Source: an uncultured Ruegeria sp.
GTDB taxonomy: Bacteria; Pseudomonadota; Alphaproteobacteria; Rhodobacterales; Rhodobacteraceae
Direction: 5' to 3'
Assembly: GCF_947497005.1 (NCBI RefSeq)
Contig: NZ_CANMFF010000030.1
Location: 1-40,897 of the forward strand
Length of the DNA stretch: 40,897 nucleotides
Below, in pieces: positions 7,794-16,378 of this stretch (the stretch's first letter is position 1; each line of letters opens with the position of its first letter). Made by a program: the position numbers and the translations under genes. Below the pieces are notes generated by a model. That model saw nothing but the letters and a program-made list of their open reading frames with translations, was not told where the DNA came from and did not search any database.

Positions 7794-8660
7794 TTGACTT
7801 TGAATGACGTGCAGAACGGATTGGCCGCGCAGGGCTATGTTGCCGACGACCGGTTGGCGATGGCGCTGCATTTGGCGCAGCAATTGGGGCGGCCTTTGCT
7901 GTTGGAAGGGCCCGCAGGCGTGGGCAAAACTGAAGTTGCCAAAGCAATGGCGGCATGGCGAGATACCCGATTGATCCGGTTGCAGTGCTATGAGGGGCTG
8001 GATGCCAGTCACGCCATCTATGAATGGAATTACCAACGTCAATTGCTGGCCATTCGCGCGAGCGAAGCGCAGGGTGGAATTGTCGAAGCGCAGCTGTTTT
8101 CTGATGATTATCTACTGAAACGGCCTTTGTTAGAGGCTATTTCTGAGGAGAAACCCCCAGTTCTTCTGATTGACGAGATTGATCGTGCGGATGAGGAGTT
8201 CGAAGCTTATCTTCTGGAAATTCTCTCTGATTTTCAGATCACGATTCCGGAACTGGGCACTGTGAAGGCGCAGGTCACGCCTATTGTGATCCTGACCGCT
8301 AATGGGACGCGTGATTTGTCAGACGCTTTGCGCAGACGGTGCTTGTATAGTTTCCTTGCCTATCCATCGAAGGAAACCGAAATGGCTATCTTGCGGTCTC
8401 GTTTGCCTCACATAGAAGGAATTCTGGCGCGTCAGATCATCGGGGTCGTCCAGGCGTTGCGGAAAGAAGACTTTGAGAAATCACCAGGTATTGCCGAAAT
8501 GCTGGACTGGGCTGCTGCTCTGTCCGGGTTGGGGGTGAATGATTTGGCCAAGTCACCGGATGAAGTGCAGGCAACATTGGTTTGCTTGCTAAAGACCGCC
8601 GCTGATTACGACGCGGCCCCACCCGAGGTGATGGATCGCTTGATCGGAAAGGTGGCGTAA
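7794..8660 (+). CDS. coxD: CoxD, MoxR-type AAA+ ATPase for CODH maturation
   Basis: 288 aa. AAA+ chaperone of the MoxR branch; in O. carboxidovorans CoxD is membrane-associated and takes part in sulfuration of the Mo-S-Cu centre. Walker A is GPAGVGKT at residues 39-46 and Walker B is VLLIDEIDRAD at about 123-133, followed by a sensor-1-like TANGTRD. The reading frame has no ATG near its beginning. TTG at 7794 or TTG at 7800 are the available starts, with no clear ribosome binding site, so coupling to the preceding 7-codon ORF is possible. The gap after coxL (105 bp) holds a repeat element. coxE overlaps the stop. Confidence 0.92.
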   Translation: MTLNDVQNGLAAQGYVADDRLAMALHLAQQLGRPLLLEGPAGVGKTEVAKAMAAWRDTRLIRLQCYEGLDASHAIYEWNYQRQLLAIRASEAQGGIVEAQLFSDDYLLKRPLLEAISEEKPPVLLIDEIDRADEEFEAYLLEILSDFQITIPELGTVKAQVTPIVILTANGTRDLSDALRRRCLYSFLAYPSKETEMAILRSRLPHIEGILARQIIGVVQALRKEDFEKSPGIAEMLDWAAALSGLGVNDLAKSPDEVQATLVCLLKTAADYDAAPPEVMDRLIGKVA

Positions 8661-9850
8661 TGCAGGTCACGCGCTTCCCTTCCCGAGCTAATGGTCTCGC
8701 GGATCGTATGTCCGGGTTCATCGGTTATCTGCGAATGAATGGCCTGCGTGTGGGGCCGAGTGAAACCGGGGATGCGCTGGCCGCTTTGTCCAATATCGAT
8801 GCAACGAATGCCGACCAGGTCCGGCAGGCGATGTGCGCGGTGTTGACCGGTGATGCGGATGATTGGCGCCGTTTTGATGAGCTATTCGACGCCTATTGGT
8901 TCAATCTGGGCAAGCAGCGTGCGGGAACGGTGAAAAACAAACATGTGCGGGTGCAATCCGCGAAACCGATGATCTGGCAGTCCAAGAGCGAGGCGGAGGA
9001 TGAAACACAGTCGCATTCGCCTCAGGAAGCCACCACTCCGGACCATGGCGACGGAGAGGCTGAGGGGATGGACGGGAAGTTGATCGCGACTCGGACTGCC
9101 AACATGTCGCGCCGGGATTTGCGTGAACTGGTGGATGAAGAGACTCTAAAACAGGCCGAAATGGCAGCTCTGGCCTTGGCCCACGCCATAAGGGATCGTC
9201 GTTCGCGTCGCCGCAAAAGAGCGTTGAGAGGATCAGTTTTGGACATGCGCCGAATTCAGCGCGCCAGCTTGGCGCGTGGTGGCGAGCCTTTGGATCTGTA
9301 TCGCCGTGCGCGGCCGCCACGCCCGATGCGGATTGTGGCGCTGTGCGACGTGAGTGGATCGATGACCGTGTATTCACGCGTGTTTCTGGCTTTTCTAAAA
9401 GGGCTGATCGGTGGCGAGACTGAGGCGGACGCCTATCTGTTCCATACACGTTTGATGCGGGTTACCGATGCACTGCGCGATCACGATACGCTTCGGGCGG
9501 CAGGGCGATTGTCGCTGATGGCTGAAGGATTCGGGGGCGGTACCGATATATCGGGCAGTCTCGAGAGGTTTCTGGTCGGTTACGGCGCGCAAGCATTGAA
9601 CGGGCGGACTGTCGTTCTGGTTCTTTCGGACGGATATTGCAGTTCTGATCCGCGAGCTCTGGGCGATGTATTGGCGCGCATAAAGCGCAAAGCACGGCGG
9701 ATTGTCTGGTTGAATCCGCTAAAAGGCTGGAAAGACTATCAGCCGATTGCAGCGGGGATGCGAGCGGCAGAACCCTATCTGGACGCCCATTTGCCGGCCA
9801 ACACACTCGATGCTTTGGCGGCGCTGGAGCCGCAATTCCGGAAGCTGTGA
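8660..9850 (+). CDS. coxE: CoxE, von Willebrand factor A-domain CODH maturation protein
   Basis: 396 aa. The C-terminal half is a VWA domain with the metal-ion-dependent adhesion site DVSGS at residues 230-234 and a later conserved LSDG. The first half carries an acidic, low-complexity stretch (about residues 110-140) and a basic patch (RRSRRRKR). CoxE partners CoxD (MoxR/VWA pairs) in insertion of copper into the active site of CODH in O. carboxidovorans. Its ATG overlaps the coxD stop (TAATG), and coxF follows after 12 bp. Confidence 0.93.
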   Translation: MQVTRFPSRANGLADRMSGFIGYLRMNGLRVGPSETGDALAALSNIDATNADQVRQAMCAVLTGDADDWRRFDELFDAYWFNLGKQRAGTVKNKHVRVQSAKPMIWQSKSEAEDETQSHSPQEATTPDHGDGEAEGMDGKLIATRTANMSRRDLRELVDEETLKQAEMAALALAHAIRDRRSRRRKRALRGSVLDMRRIQRASLARGGEPLDLYRRARPPRPMRIVALCDVSGSMTVYSRVFLAFLKGLIGGETEADAYLFHTRLMRVTDALRDHDTLRAAGRLSLMAEGFGGGTDISGSLERFLVGYGAQALNGRTVVLVLSDGYCSSDPRALGDVLARIKRKARRIVWLNPLKGWKDYQPIAAGMRAAEPYLDAHLPANTLDALAALEPQFRKL

Positions 9851-9862
9851 AAGGAGTCCAAC

Positions 9863-10675
9863 ATGGCAAATTTCGACATATTCGACACCATCGAACGGCT
9901 GCGCGAGAGTGGGGAGGCCTTTTGTGTGGCGACGGTTCTGCGTACAGCGGATGCGACCTCGGCCAAGGCCGGTGGCAAGGCGGCAATCACGCGAGACGGC
10001 CAGATTCTGGGGCATCTTGGCGGGGCGTGTGTGCAGCGCGCGGTTCGAACGTCGGCGCAGCGGGCGCTGACCTGCGGTGCGCCTCAGCTGATCTGCGTCA
10101 AACCTTCGGAAAAGGTGGTAACCATGACAGACCCGGATGGCGTGCAAACCTTCAAGAGCGGCTGCCCGTCTGGTGGCACCGTCGATCTGCTGGTCGAGCC
10201 CTATCAACATGCGCCCCGGCTGGTAATCTTCGGCGACGGGGTAATCGCAGAGGCTCTGGCGGCGCATGGGTTGCTTGCAGGGTTTCGTACGATGGTCGAG
10301 GCCGGAGTCGAGGCCGGAAAGGACTGTACGCGGTTCGCTTTGGACCAAGTCGATACTCTGGGCGTGGAACAGCGCGACTTTGTTGTTGTAGCTGCGCAAG
10401 GACGCAATGACGGGGTTGCCTTGAAGGCAGCCTTGGGGACCGAGGCGGCGCGCGTGGCGATGGTGGCCAGCCGCCGCAAGGCTGACACTCTGACTGCGAA
10501 GCTGATTACGCAGGGTATGGATCCAGTGAAGGTCGCCCGCCTGAAATCTCCGGCGGGGCTGAACATCAATGCCATTGACCCACATGAGATTGCCCTGTCG
10601 ATCCTGGCCGAGATCGTGATGTGGCGAAACAGTGACAAATCGACAGAGGTTTCTCATGATGAAAAACTTGCTTGA
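9863..10675 (+). CDS. coxF: CoxF, XdhC/CoxI-family CODH maturation protein
   Basis: 270 aa. The N-terminal XdhC/CoxI domain has the conserved pattern FCVATVLRTADATSAKAG and a GGACVQRAVR segment. The C-terminal part is a Rossmann-like XdhC_C domain beginning RLVIFGDGVIAEALAAHG. Family members bind molybdenum cofactor or act in sulfuration of molybdenum hydroxylases; CoxF is required for CODH maturation in O. carboxidovorans. AAAGGAG precedes the ATG. A short candidate ORF overlaps its 3' end by 20 bases in another frame. Confidence 0.92.
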   Translation: MANFDIFDTIERLRESGEAFCVATVLRTADATSAKAGGKAAITRDGQILGHLGGACVQRAVRTSAQRALTCGAPQLICVKPSEKVVTMTDPDGVQTFKSGCPSGGTVDLLVEPYQHAPRLVIFGDGVIAEALAAHGLLAGFRTMVEAGVEAGKDCTRFALDQVDTLGVEQRDFVVVAAQGRNDGVALKAALGTEAARVAMVASRRKADTLTAKLITQGMDPVKVARLKSPAGLNINAIDPHEIALSILAEIVMWRNSDKSTEVSHDEKLA

Positions 10676-10766
10676 ACGCTTGCGCCGCAAATGGCCTGTG
10701 CGACCAGAACAAACCACTAAAGAGGCCACGGAGGTCGCTTTGCGTGTGTTTCCAAGATGTTGTTGA
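10656..10766 (+). CDS. Candidate small protein (36 aa) between coxF and coxG
   Basis: A 36-codon ORF starts ATG ATG at 10656 and ends with TGA at 10764-10766. It overlaps the last 20 bases of coxF and fills most of the 108-bp gap before coxG, which is otherwise unusually long for this operon. AGAGG (10645-10649) lies 6 nt before the first ATG. The peptide begins MMKNLLERLRRKW, is basic, has a predicted amphipathic N-terminal helix, and ends in two adjacent cysteines (FPRCC). I recognise no family. It could be a chance ORF; the evidence is position, ribosome binding site and the C-terminal CC. Confidence 0.4.
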   Translation: MMKNLLERLRRKWPVRPEQTTKEATEVALRVFPRCC

Positions 10767-10783
10767 ATAAAGGAAAGACCTGA

Positions 10784-11236
10784 ATGGAACTGACTGACGA
10801 AATTCGTATTTCTGCACCTCGTGACGTGGTTTATCGCGCGTTGAATGATCCGGAAGTGTTGAAGGACTGCATCCCCGGCTGTGAAGAGCTCACGCAGAAT
10901 TCACCTACTGAGCTTGAGGCCAAGGTGGTGCTGAAAATCGGTCCGGTTAAAGCCCGCTTTTCGGGTGAGGTTACGCTGGATACGACAAATGCACCGGATA
11001 GGTTCTCATTGACTGGTGAAGGAAAGGGCGGAGCAGCAGGCTTTGCCAAAGGCGGGGCCGAGGTAACGCTGACCGAAGACGGGGACGAAACGGTTCTGAC
11101 CTATACGGCCAAGGTCGACGTCGGCGGCAAGATCGCTCAGCTTGGCAGTCGGTTGATTGCAGGAACTGCCAAGAAACTGTCAGGCAAGTTCTTTACCAGC
11201 TTTGGTGAGATCGTGTCTGAGCAATCGGTGTCCTGA
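10784..11236 (+). CDS. coxG: CoxG, SRPBCC-fold CODH membrane-recruitment protein (short form)
   Basis: 150 aa. SRPBCC/START-like fold of the CoxG family: an N-terminal strand (ELTDEIRISAP), then VYRALNDPEVLKDCIPGCEEL, then a Gly-rich sheet and the C-terminal helix LGSRLIAGTAKKLSGKFF. CoxG recruits CODH to the cytoplasmic membrane in O. carboxidovorans. Those CoxG proteins, as I recall, are near 205 aa with a hydrophobic C-terminal extension, whereas this one ends right after the fold, as in short CoxG homologues. It is the last cox gene; I see no strong terminator in the 83 bp before the convergent methyltransferase gene. Confidence 0.9.
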   Translation: MELTDEIRISAPRDVVYRALNDPEVLKDCIPGCEELTQNSPTELEAKVVLKIGPVKARFSGEVTLDTTNAPDRFSLTGEGKGGAAGFAKGGAEVTLTEDGDETVLTYTAKVDVGGKIAQLGSRLIAGTAKKLSGKFFTSFGEIVSEQSVS

Positions 11237-11280
11237 ACGTCGTAGTATGTGAGCTTTGATCAGTACTCTGCAAACGTTGC

Positions 11281-12131
11281 CGGTTTCCGGTACGCGAAGC
11301 TACCAAGGTGAAAGCGCCGTCAAGCGTTACTTGGACGCCTACCCACCGCCTGTACCAAAGTGTCCCGGCTCCAAATCCCCATTGATCGGTGCTGCCGATT
11401 GCCGAGGTTCGGATCGTGAAGATCAAACTCGGGTGCGTCTGATGTCTCGTGGATTAGATACAATGGCATCGGGAAATTGAACGGTTCAATCATAGGATTG
11501 AACCGTTGATACCCGCCATTCTTTTTGAGGTCCTGATTGTGCCGAACATGATCAATCGAAGTAAGAAGATAGGGAATATCAGCCTCAATGAAGTTCCTGA
11601 AGAATGCCCATTTTGCTTCGTGTTTCAGATGGAATAAGCAGTCGCGGCACATCATCAGGTCAGCTTTGGGCAGCGGGTCTGAACATATATCCAGTACGGA
11701 GAACGATACATTTTCAGAAGTAAACTCTTCTGCAACGGGGTTTATGACCGAACTTGAGATATCTGCTCCGTGATAGGCCACAAGCGTTGACAGGTCCACC
11801 GCCTGCATCCACGTCCAGTCGCCGCAGGGGGCATCAAGAAACCTACGGACTTCGAGTTTTTCGAAAATACTGGGCAAAGCGTCGCGAAGCCTAGTTGTGG
11901 CGGCCAAGGTCGATCCGCGACCTGACCGAGGCGCTCTTCCTCTTTTCCCCGACCAGTCAATATTTTCGAAAGCTACCTTCAGATCTTTGCGCATCGGTTT
12001 TGCCCTGTTGAACAATTCGCAAACTAATCTCTGGTGCCAGTGATCACCAGATGGATTTCTGTGTTCGGGGAAATACCTGCCAGATTTTTCATCTGCGGGT
12101 ACCACAAGGTGCAATAGACGGTTTCCGGTAC
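11281..12131. repeat. 13-bp direct repeats flanking the methyltransferase gene
   Basis: CGGTTTCCGGTAC occurs at 11281-11293 and, exactly and in the same orientation, at 12119-12131. The pair brackets one gene of visibly lower GC than its neighbours, 50 bp from the 3' end of tRNA-Leu. This resembles the footprint of an inserted segment (target-site duplication or att-like), but no integrase or transposase is present. Confidence 0.55.
11320..12114 (-). CDS. Class I SAM-dependent methyltransferase
   Basis: 264 aa in the longest form. The SAM motif I is FLDAPCGDWTWM, followed by GADISSSVI and a probable motif IV/post-I region DPLPKADLMMCRDCLFHL; an upstream SGRGSTLAATTRLRDALP pattern is typical of a family of small bacterial methyltransferases of unknown substrate. 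The start is uncertain: the longest form begins with TTG at 12114 with little ribosome binding signal, while ATG at 11994 (residue 41) has AGGG upstream and would give 224 aa. The region looks AT-richer than the cox genes, and 13-bp direct repeats bracket it, so horizontal acquisition is possible. Confidence 0.75.
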   Translation of the reverse strand: MHLVVPADEKSGRYFPEHRNPSGDHWHQRLVCELFNRAKPMRKDLKVAFENIDWSGKRGRAPRSGRGSTLAATTRLRDALPSIFEKLEVRRFLDAPCGDWTWMQAVDLSTLVAYHGADISSSVINPVAEEFTSENVSFSVLDICSDPLPKADLMMCRDCLFHLKHEAKWAFFRNFIEADIPYLLTSIDHVRHNQDLKKNGGYQRFNPMIEPFNFPMPLYLIHETSDAPEFDLHDPNLGNRQHRSMGIWSRDTLVQAVGRRPSNA

Positions 12132-12181
12132 AAATCGCCTACGTCAACATGTTGAATCTATTTATGTTTTGTAAGGGGATT

Positions 12182-12268
12182 TGGTGCCCAGGAGAGGACT
12201 CGAACCTCCACGTCCATACGGACACTAGCACCTGAAGCTAGCGCGTCTACCAATTCCGCCACCTGGGC
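12182..12268 (-). tRNA. tRNA-Leu (CAG anticodon)
   Basis: Read on the minus strand, the gene runs GCCCAGGTGGCGGAATTGG and onward, with a 7-bp acceptor stem (GCCCAGG pairs with CCTGGGC), the D-arm element GGTAGAC, an anticodon stem CTAGC/GCTAG around the loop TTCAGGT (anticodon CAG), a long variable arm (TGTCCGTATGGACG) typical of tRNA-Leu, and the T-arm loop GGTTCGAGTCC. The 3' CCA is encoded at 12182-12184. Confidence 0.96.
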
Positions 12269-12469
12269 AGGTGTCGTGGAGGGGCGTTTAAGCCTAGTGG
12301 CCGGGGGCGTCAACCGGATTCGAATAGATTTTTTAAAGTTTTTTGAATTCGGTTTTCGACCGGTGGTTTTGACCCAGGAGTTTCAATGTCGTCGCGGCGA
12401 ATTAGCGCCTTGTTTGACTGGGCTGCGGGCGTTAGTTCTAGGGCGCAATTTCTCAGCAGGAGCCCTCTC

Positions 12470-13453
12470 ATGTCGAAACTGGTGACGATTTATGGCGGAT
12501 CGGGATTTGTCGGTCGCTACATCGCGCGGCGCATGGCAAGTGAGGGCTGGCGTGTACGGGTTGCGGTGCGACGTCCGAACGAGGCAATGTTCGTGAAACC
12601 CTACGGTGTTGTGGGGCAGGTTGAACCGGTACTGTGCAATATTCGGGATGATGCTTCGGTCGCATTGGCGATGCATAGCGCGGATGTCGTGATCAACTGC
12701 GTGGGCGTGCTGAACGCGTTGGGTAAAAACGGTTTTGATACCGTGCAGGCCGAAGGAGCTGAACGCATCGCGCGTTTGGCCGCCGAGCAGGGTATTGAAC
12801 GAATGGTTCAAATCTCGGCCATTGGTGCTGATGCGGGTGCCGCCAGCGATTATTCTCAAACCAAAGCACAAGGCGAAGCGGGTGTTCTGAAACATATGCC
12901 CAGCGCGGTGATCCTGCGCCCCTCAGTAATCTTTGGAACCGAAGATCAGTTTTTCAACCGTTTCGCCGGCATGACTCGCATGGGGCCGTTCCTGCCTCTG
13001 GTTGGGGCCGACACCAAATTCCAGCCGGTCTTCGTGGATGATGTGGCCCAGGCGGCCGTCAAAGGCGCTTTGGGTCAGGCCGAGCCTGGTGTGTATGAGC
13101 TGGGTGGGCCCGAGGTGAAGACCTTTCGCGCACTTATGCAGCAGATGCTTGAGGTCATTCACCGTCGCCGCGTCATCATCGGTATGCCGTTTTTTGCTGC
13201 CCGGATCATGGCGGGAATGTTGGACATCGCAAAATTCGTCAGCTTCCAGCTGTTCCCGAACAACATTTTGACCCGGGATCAGCTCAAGAACCTGCGGCAC
13301 GACAATGTCGTATCGGACGGGGCCAAGTCATTTGCTGATCTTGGGATCGCGCCAACAACGCTGGACTCCGTGCTGCCGGAATATCTGTGGAAATTCCGGC
13401 CCTCGGGTCAGTATGATGACATTCAGAACTCGGCCAAGAACCTGCGTATCTGA
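12470..13453 (+). CDS. Complex I NDUFA9-like NAD(P)-binding protein
   Basis: 327 aa. Atypical SDR/epimerase fold with the N-terminal dinucleotide motif YGGSGFVGRYIAR, a CVGVLNALGKNGFDTVQAEG segment and SAIGADAGAASDYSQTKAQGE (YxxxK-like). It matches the complex I NDUFA9 subunit family, which in alphaproteobacteria is an accessory or assembly protein of NADH:quinone oxidoreductase. The ATG at 12470 is chosen because AGGAG lies 8 nt before it and the Rossmann motif follows at once; the frame is open to 12386, but that extension looks non-coding. The stop directly abuts the convergent uppP stop. Confidence 0.88.
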   Translation: MSKLVTIYGGSGFVGRYIARRMASEGWRVRVAVRRPNEAMFVKPYGVVGQVEPVLCNIRDDASVALAMHSADVVINCVGVLNALGKNGFDTVQAEGAERIARLAAEQGIERMVQISAIGADAGAASDYSQTKAQGEAGVLKHMPSAVILRPSVIFGTEDQFFNRFAGMTRMGPFLPLVGADTKFQPVFVDDVAQAAVKGALGQAEPGVYELGGPEVKTFRALMQQMLEVIHRRRVIIGMPFFAARIMAGMLDIAKFVSFQLFPNNILTRDQLKNLRHDNVVSDGAKSFADLGIAPTTLDSVLPEYLWKFRPSGQYDDIQNSAKNLRI

Positions 13454-14257
13454 TCAGCTGTAGGCCATAAACAGCAGGATCGCGCCGAGAATGACGCGGT
13501 AGATGACATAGGGTGTAAAGCTGACACTGCGCAGAAGTCGCATCATCAGGCTGAGTGCCAAAAGGGCCGAGAGAAAAGCAAACACCGCTGCAATGGCCCC
13601 ATCCCGGGCCAATTGCATATCGGCGTCGCGCACAACATCCAGTGCCAGCAAAGTGCCCGACGCCAGAATCGTCGGGATCGACATCAGCATGGCAATCCGT
13701 GCGCCGTCTTCTCGGGTATAGCCCAATTGACGGGCTCCTGTGATGGTAATCCCGGATCTGGATGTACCGGGAATCAGCGCAAGAACCTGCCACAACCCCA
13801 TTATGAACGCGTCACGTATTCCCCAATCGGCGGCTTCCTTGGTTTCGGGGCCTTTCTGATCCATCCAGTACAGAAGCAGCCCAAAGCCCAGCATTGTCCA
13901 GCCGATCACGGTGATTGATCGCATGGCATCGCTCAGTCCGGTTAAATGCAAAATAAAGCCCGCGATCACAGTTGGGATCGTTGCAATGATCAGCCCCAGA
14001 GCGAGACGGGACTGAGGTGTGTCCGTCCGCCCGGTCAGAGCGCCAGGCAGCCCAGCAAGGGCTTGCTTCACGTCCGACCAGAAATAAAGAATAACGGCGC
14101 CGAGCGTGCCCACATGCACCGCAACGTCTATGGCCTGACCCTGATCTTGCAAGCCCGTCAGGCTAGGTAAAAGGATCAGGTGACCTGATGAAGATATGGG
14201 CAAAAACTCAGTGATTCCCTGAATGATTGCTACGAGAATCAGGTGGAAAAAACTCAT
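13454..14257 (-). CDS. uppP: Undecaprenyl-diphosphatase
   Basis: 267 aa integral membrane protein of the BacA/UppP family. It recycles undecaprenyl diphosphate to the monophosphate carrier for peptidoglycan and other envelope polymers. The two signature motifs are present: QGITEFLPISSSGHL at about residues 14-28 and IPGTSRSG near 165-175, with about eight hydrophobic helices. Length is typical (about 270 aa). It converges on the NDUFA9-like gene with no bases between the stop codons. Confidence 0.96.
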   Translation of the reverse strand: MSFFHLILVAIIQGITEFLPISSSGHLILLPSLTGLQDQGQAIDVAVHVGTLGAVILYFWSDVKQALAGLPGALTGRTDTPQSRLALGLIIATIPTVIAGFILHLTGLSDAMRSITVIGWTMLGFGLLLYWMDQKGPETKEAADWGIRDAFIMGLWQVLALIPGTSRSGITITGARQLGYTREDGARIAMLMSIPTILASGTLLALDVVRDADMQLARDGAIAAVFAFLSALLALSLMMRLLRSVSFTPYVIYRVILGAILLFMAYS

Positions 14258-14486
14258 CTGCCCTGCCGTGCTGCCGCCACGTGTCTTTGAGGTTTATGGG
14301 TATAAGGGCGGTAAAAAAAAGGAAAGCACGCATATAGGTCCGAATCGGAACTAAAACTTCGGGTTTTTACCTAATTTTTCCAATGGAACGACACGTTTTC
14401 TAAAAGTAGGTCAGTATATTTGACTTTTCATTCAGATACTCATCCCGTAAAGAAACCAGACTAAGCCAATTCATGGAGTCTGACCC

Positions 14487-15920
14487 GTGGCCAAGCAACC
14501 GATGCTGAAATTTGTGCAGATCGACCGCGTCATGCCGGAAAAGCGTGCCGCCGATGACCGCAAGGACGACTTTGACGAGATCTATTCCGAGTACGCCGCT
14601 AAAAAAGCGGCCGAGCAGGCGAGTCGTTGCAGCCAGTGTGGGGTACCATATTGTCAGTCACATTGCCCGCTGCACAATAACATCCCCGACTGGTTGCGAC
14701 TGACTGCGACCGGCCGTCTGGAAGAGGCCTATCAGACAAGTCAGGCAACCAATACTTTCCCCGAGATTTGTGGGCGCATCTGTCCGCAGGACCGCCTGTG
14801 TGAAGGCAACTGCGTGATTGAACAATCGGGCCATGGAACGGTCACCATCGGTACCATTGAAAAATACATCACCGACACAGCATGGGATAAAGGTTGGGTA
14901 AAGCCAGTGATCCCGGCGGCAGAGCGCGGTGAAAGTGTGGGTATCATTGGTGGAGGACCTGGTGGACTGGCTGCAGCGGACATGCTGCGCCAAGCGGGTA
15001 TCCAAGTCACCGTCTACGACCGTTATGACCGTGCGGGCGGCCTGCTTATGTACGGTATTCCGGGCTTCAAGCTGGAAAAAGACATCGTCCAGCGCCGCAA
15101 TGATCTGCTGGCCGACGGTGGGGTCGAGTTTGTTCTGAACTGCGACGTGGATGCGGCCAAGTTCGAAGAAATCCGGGCCAAGCATGATGCCGTCATCATT
15201 GCGACCGGCGTTTACAAGTCGCGTGACTTGTCCATGCCGGGCAGTGGTCTTGCGGGTATCGAAAAAGCAATCGACTTCCTGACCGCTTCAAACCGGAAAA
15301 GTTTTGGCGACGAGGTCGAGGATTTCGACAATGGTCGCCTGAATGCGGCAGGCAAAAAAGTCGTTGTGATTGGCGGTGGTGACACCGCGATGGACTGTGT
15401 TCGCACATCGATCCGTCAGGGTGCAACTTCGGTCAAATGCCTGTATCGCCGGGACCGGGCGAACATGCCGGGCTCGCAGCGTGAAACGCAGAACGCCGAG
15501 GAAGAAGGCGTGATCTTTGAATGGCTCAGCGCGCCCAAAGGCTTCACGGGCGATGACACGGTTTCGGGTGTGATGGTGCAGAAGATGCGGCTGGGGCAGC
15601 CTGATGCCACGGGTCGTCAGGCCCCCGAAGTAATCGAAGGCGCGGATTATGTCGAAGACGCCGATCTGGTGATCAAGGCGCTGGGATTCGAGCCTGAAGA
15701 TCTGCCCACACTGTTCGGCCAACCCGACCTGCCGGTCACCCGCTGGGGCACCGTCAAGGCGGCATTCCAAACCGGCGAGACCGAGATGGACGGCATCTAT
15801 GCCATTGGTGACATAGTACGTGGTGCCTCTCTGGTGGTTTGGGCAATCCGTGATGGGCGCGACTGCGCCGACGCGATCATCGACCGCTTTAACACAAAAG
15901 CTGCCGTTGCAGCCGAGTAA
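14487..15920 (+). CDS. gltD: Glutamate synthase, small subunit
   Basis: 477 aa. NADPH-dependent FAD subunit that feeds electrons to GltB for conversion of glutamine and 2-oxoglutarate to two glutamates. The N-terminal domain holds Fe-S cysteines in CSQCGVPYCQSHC and CGRICPQDRLCEGNC. It is followed by the FAD motif GIIGGGPGGLAAAD and a second dinucleotide motif VVVIGGGDTAMDC for NADPH. The start is GTG at 14487 (MAKQPMLKF) with GGAG 9 nt upstream. It is the first gene of gltD-GFA-gltB; the 229-bp gap from uppP should contain the promoter, though I could not assign its elements. Confidence 0.96.
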   Translation: MAKQPMLKFVQIDRVMPEKRAADDRKDDFDEIYSEYAAKKAAEQASRCSQCGVPYCQSHCPLHNNIPDWLRLTATGRLEEAYQTSQATNTFPEICGRICPQDRLCEGNCVIEQSGHGTVTIGTIEKYITDTAWDKGWVKPVIPAAERGESVGIIGGGPGGLAAADMLRQAGIQVTVYDRYDRAGGLLMYGIPGFKLEKDIVQRRNDLLADGGVEFVLNCDVDAAKFEEIRAKHDAVIIATGVYKSRDLSMPGSGLAGIEKAIDFLTASNRKSFGDEVEDFDNGRLNAAGKKVVVIGGGDTAMDCVRTSIRQGATSVKCLYRRDRANMPGSQRETQNAEEEGVIFEWLSAPKGFTGDDTVSGVMVQKMRLGQPDATGRQAPEVIEGADYVEDADLVIKALGFEPEDLPTLFGQPDLPVTRWGTVKAAFQTGETEMDGIYAIGDIVRGASLVVWAIRDGRDCADAIIDRFNTKAAVAAE

Positions 15921-15944
15921 TCCCAGCGATCAGGAGGGTCCGAA

Positions 15945-16378
15945 ATGCCTGAATTGCAAGGCCAATGCATGTGTGGCGAGGTCACAGTAACCGCAACTCC
16001 GGCGCGGGATGCGCTGGGGGCGTGCCATTGCGACCAGTGTCGCCGCTGGACCAGCTCGATGTTAGTGACCTTTCAGGCCGAAGAAGGGTACGCAGCGCTT
16101 GGCCCGGTCAAAACCTATACGTCTTCCGACTGGGCTGAGCGTGCCTTTTGTGCCGATTGTGGTTCGGCACTTTGGTATCGGATCACCCTTCCGGGCGAGA
16201 TGCACGGCCAGACACAAATGGCGGCAGGTCTGTTTGATAATGCCGCAGGCAACCCGCTGAAACTTGAACTTTACATCGACAAAAAGCCCGAGGGGTACGC
16301 GTTCGCAGGCGAACGTCGGCAGATGACCAAAGCCGAGGTCGAAGCCATGTATGCCCAGCCGGAACAAGGAGACAGCCA

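Noticed and set aside
14400..14486. Sigma-70 promoter for gltD using TTGACT near 14420
   Set aside because: No acceptable -10 element lies 16-18 bases downstream; the nearest candidates give spacers of about 9 or 22.
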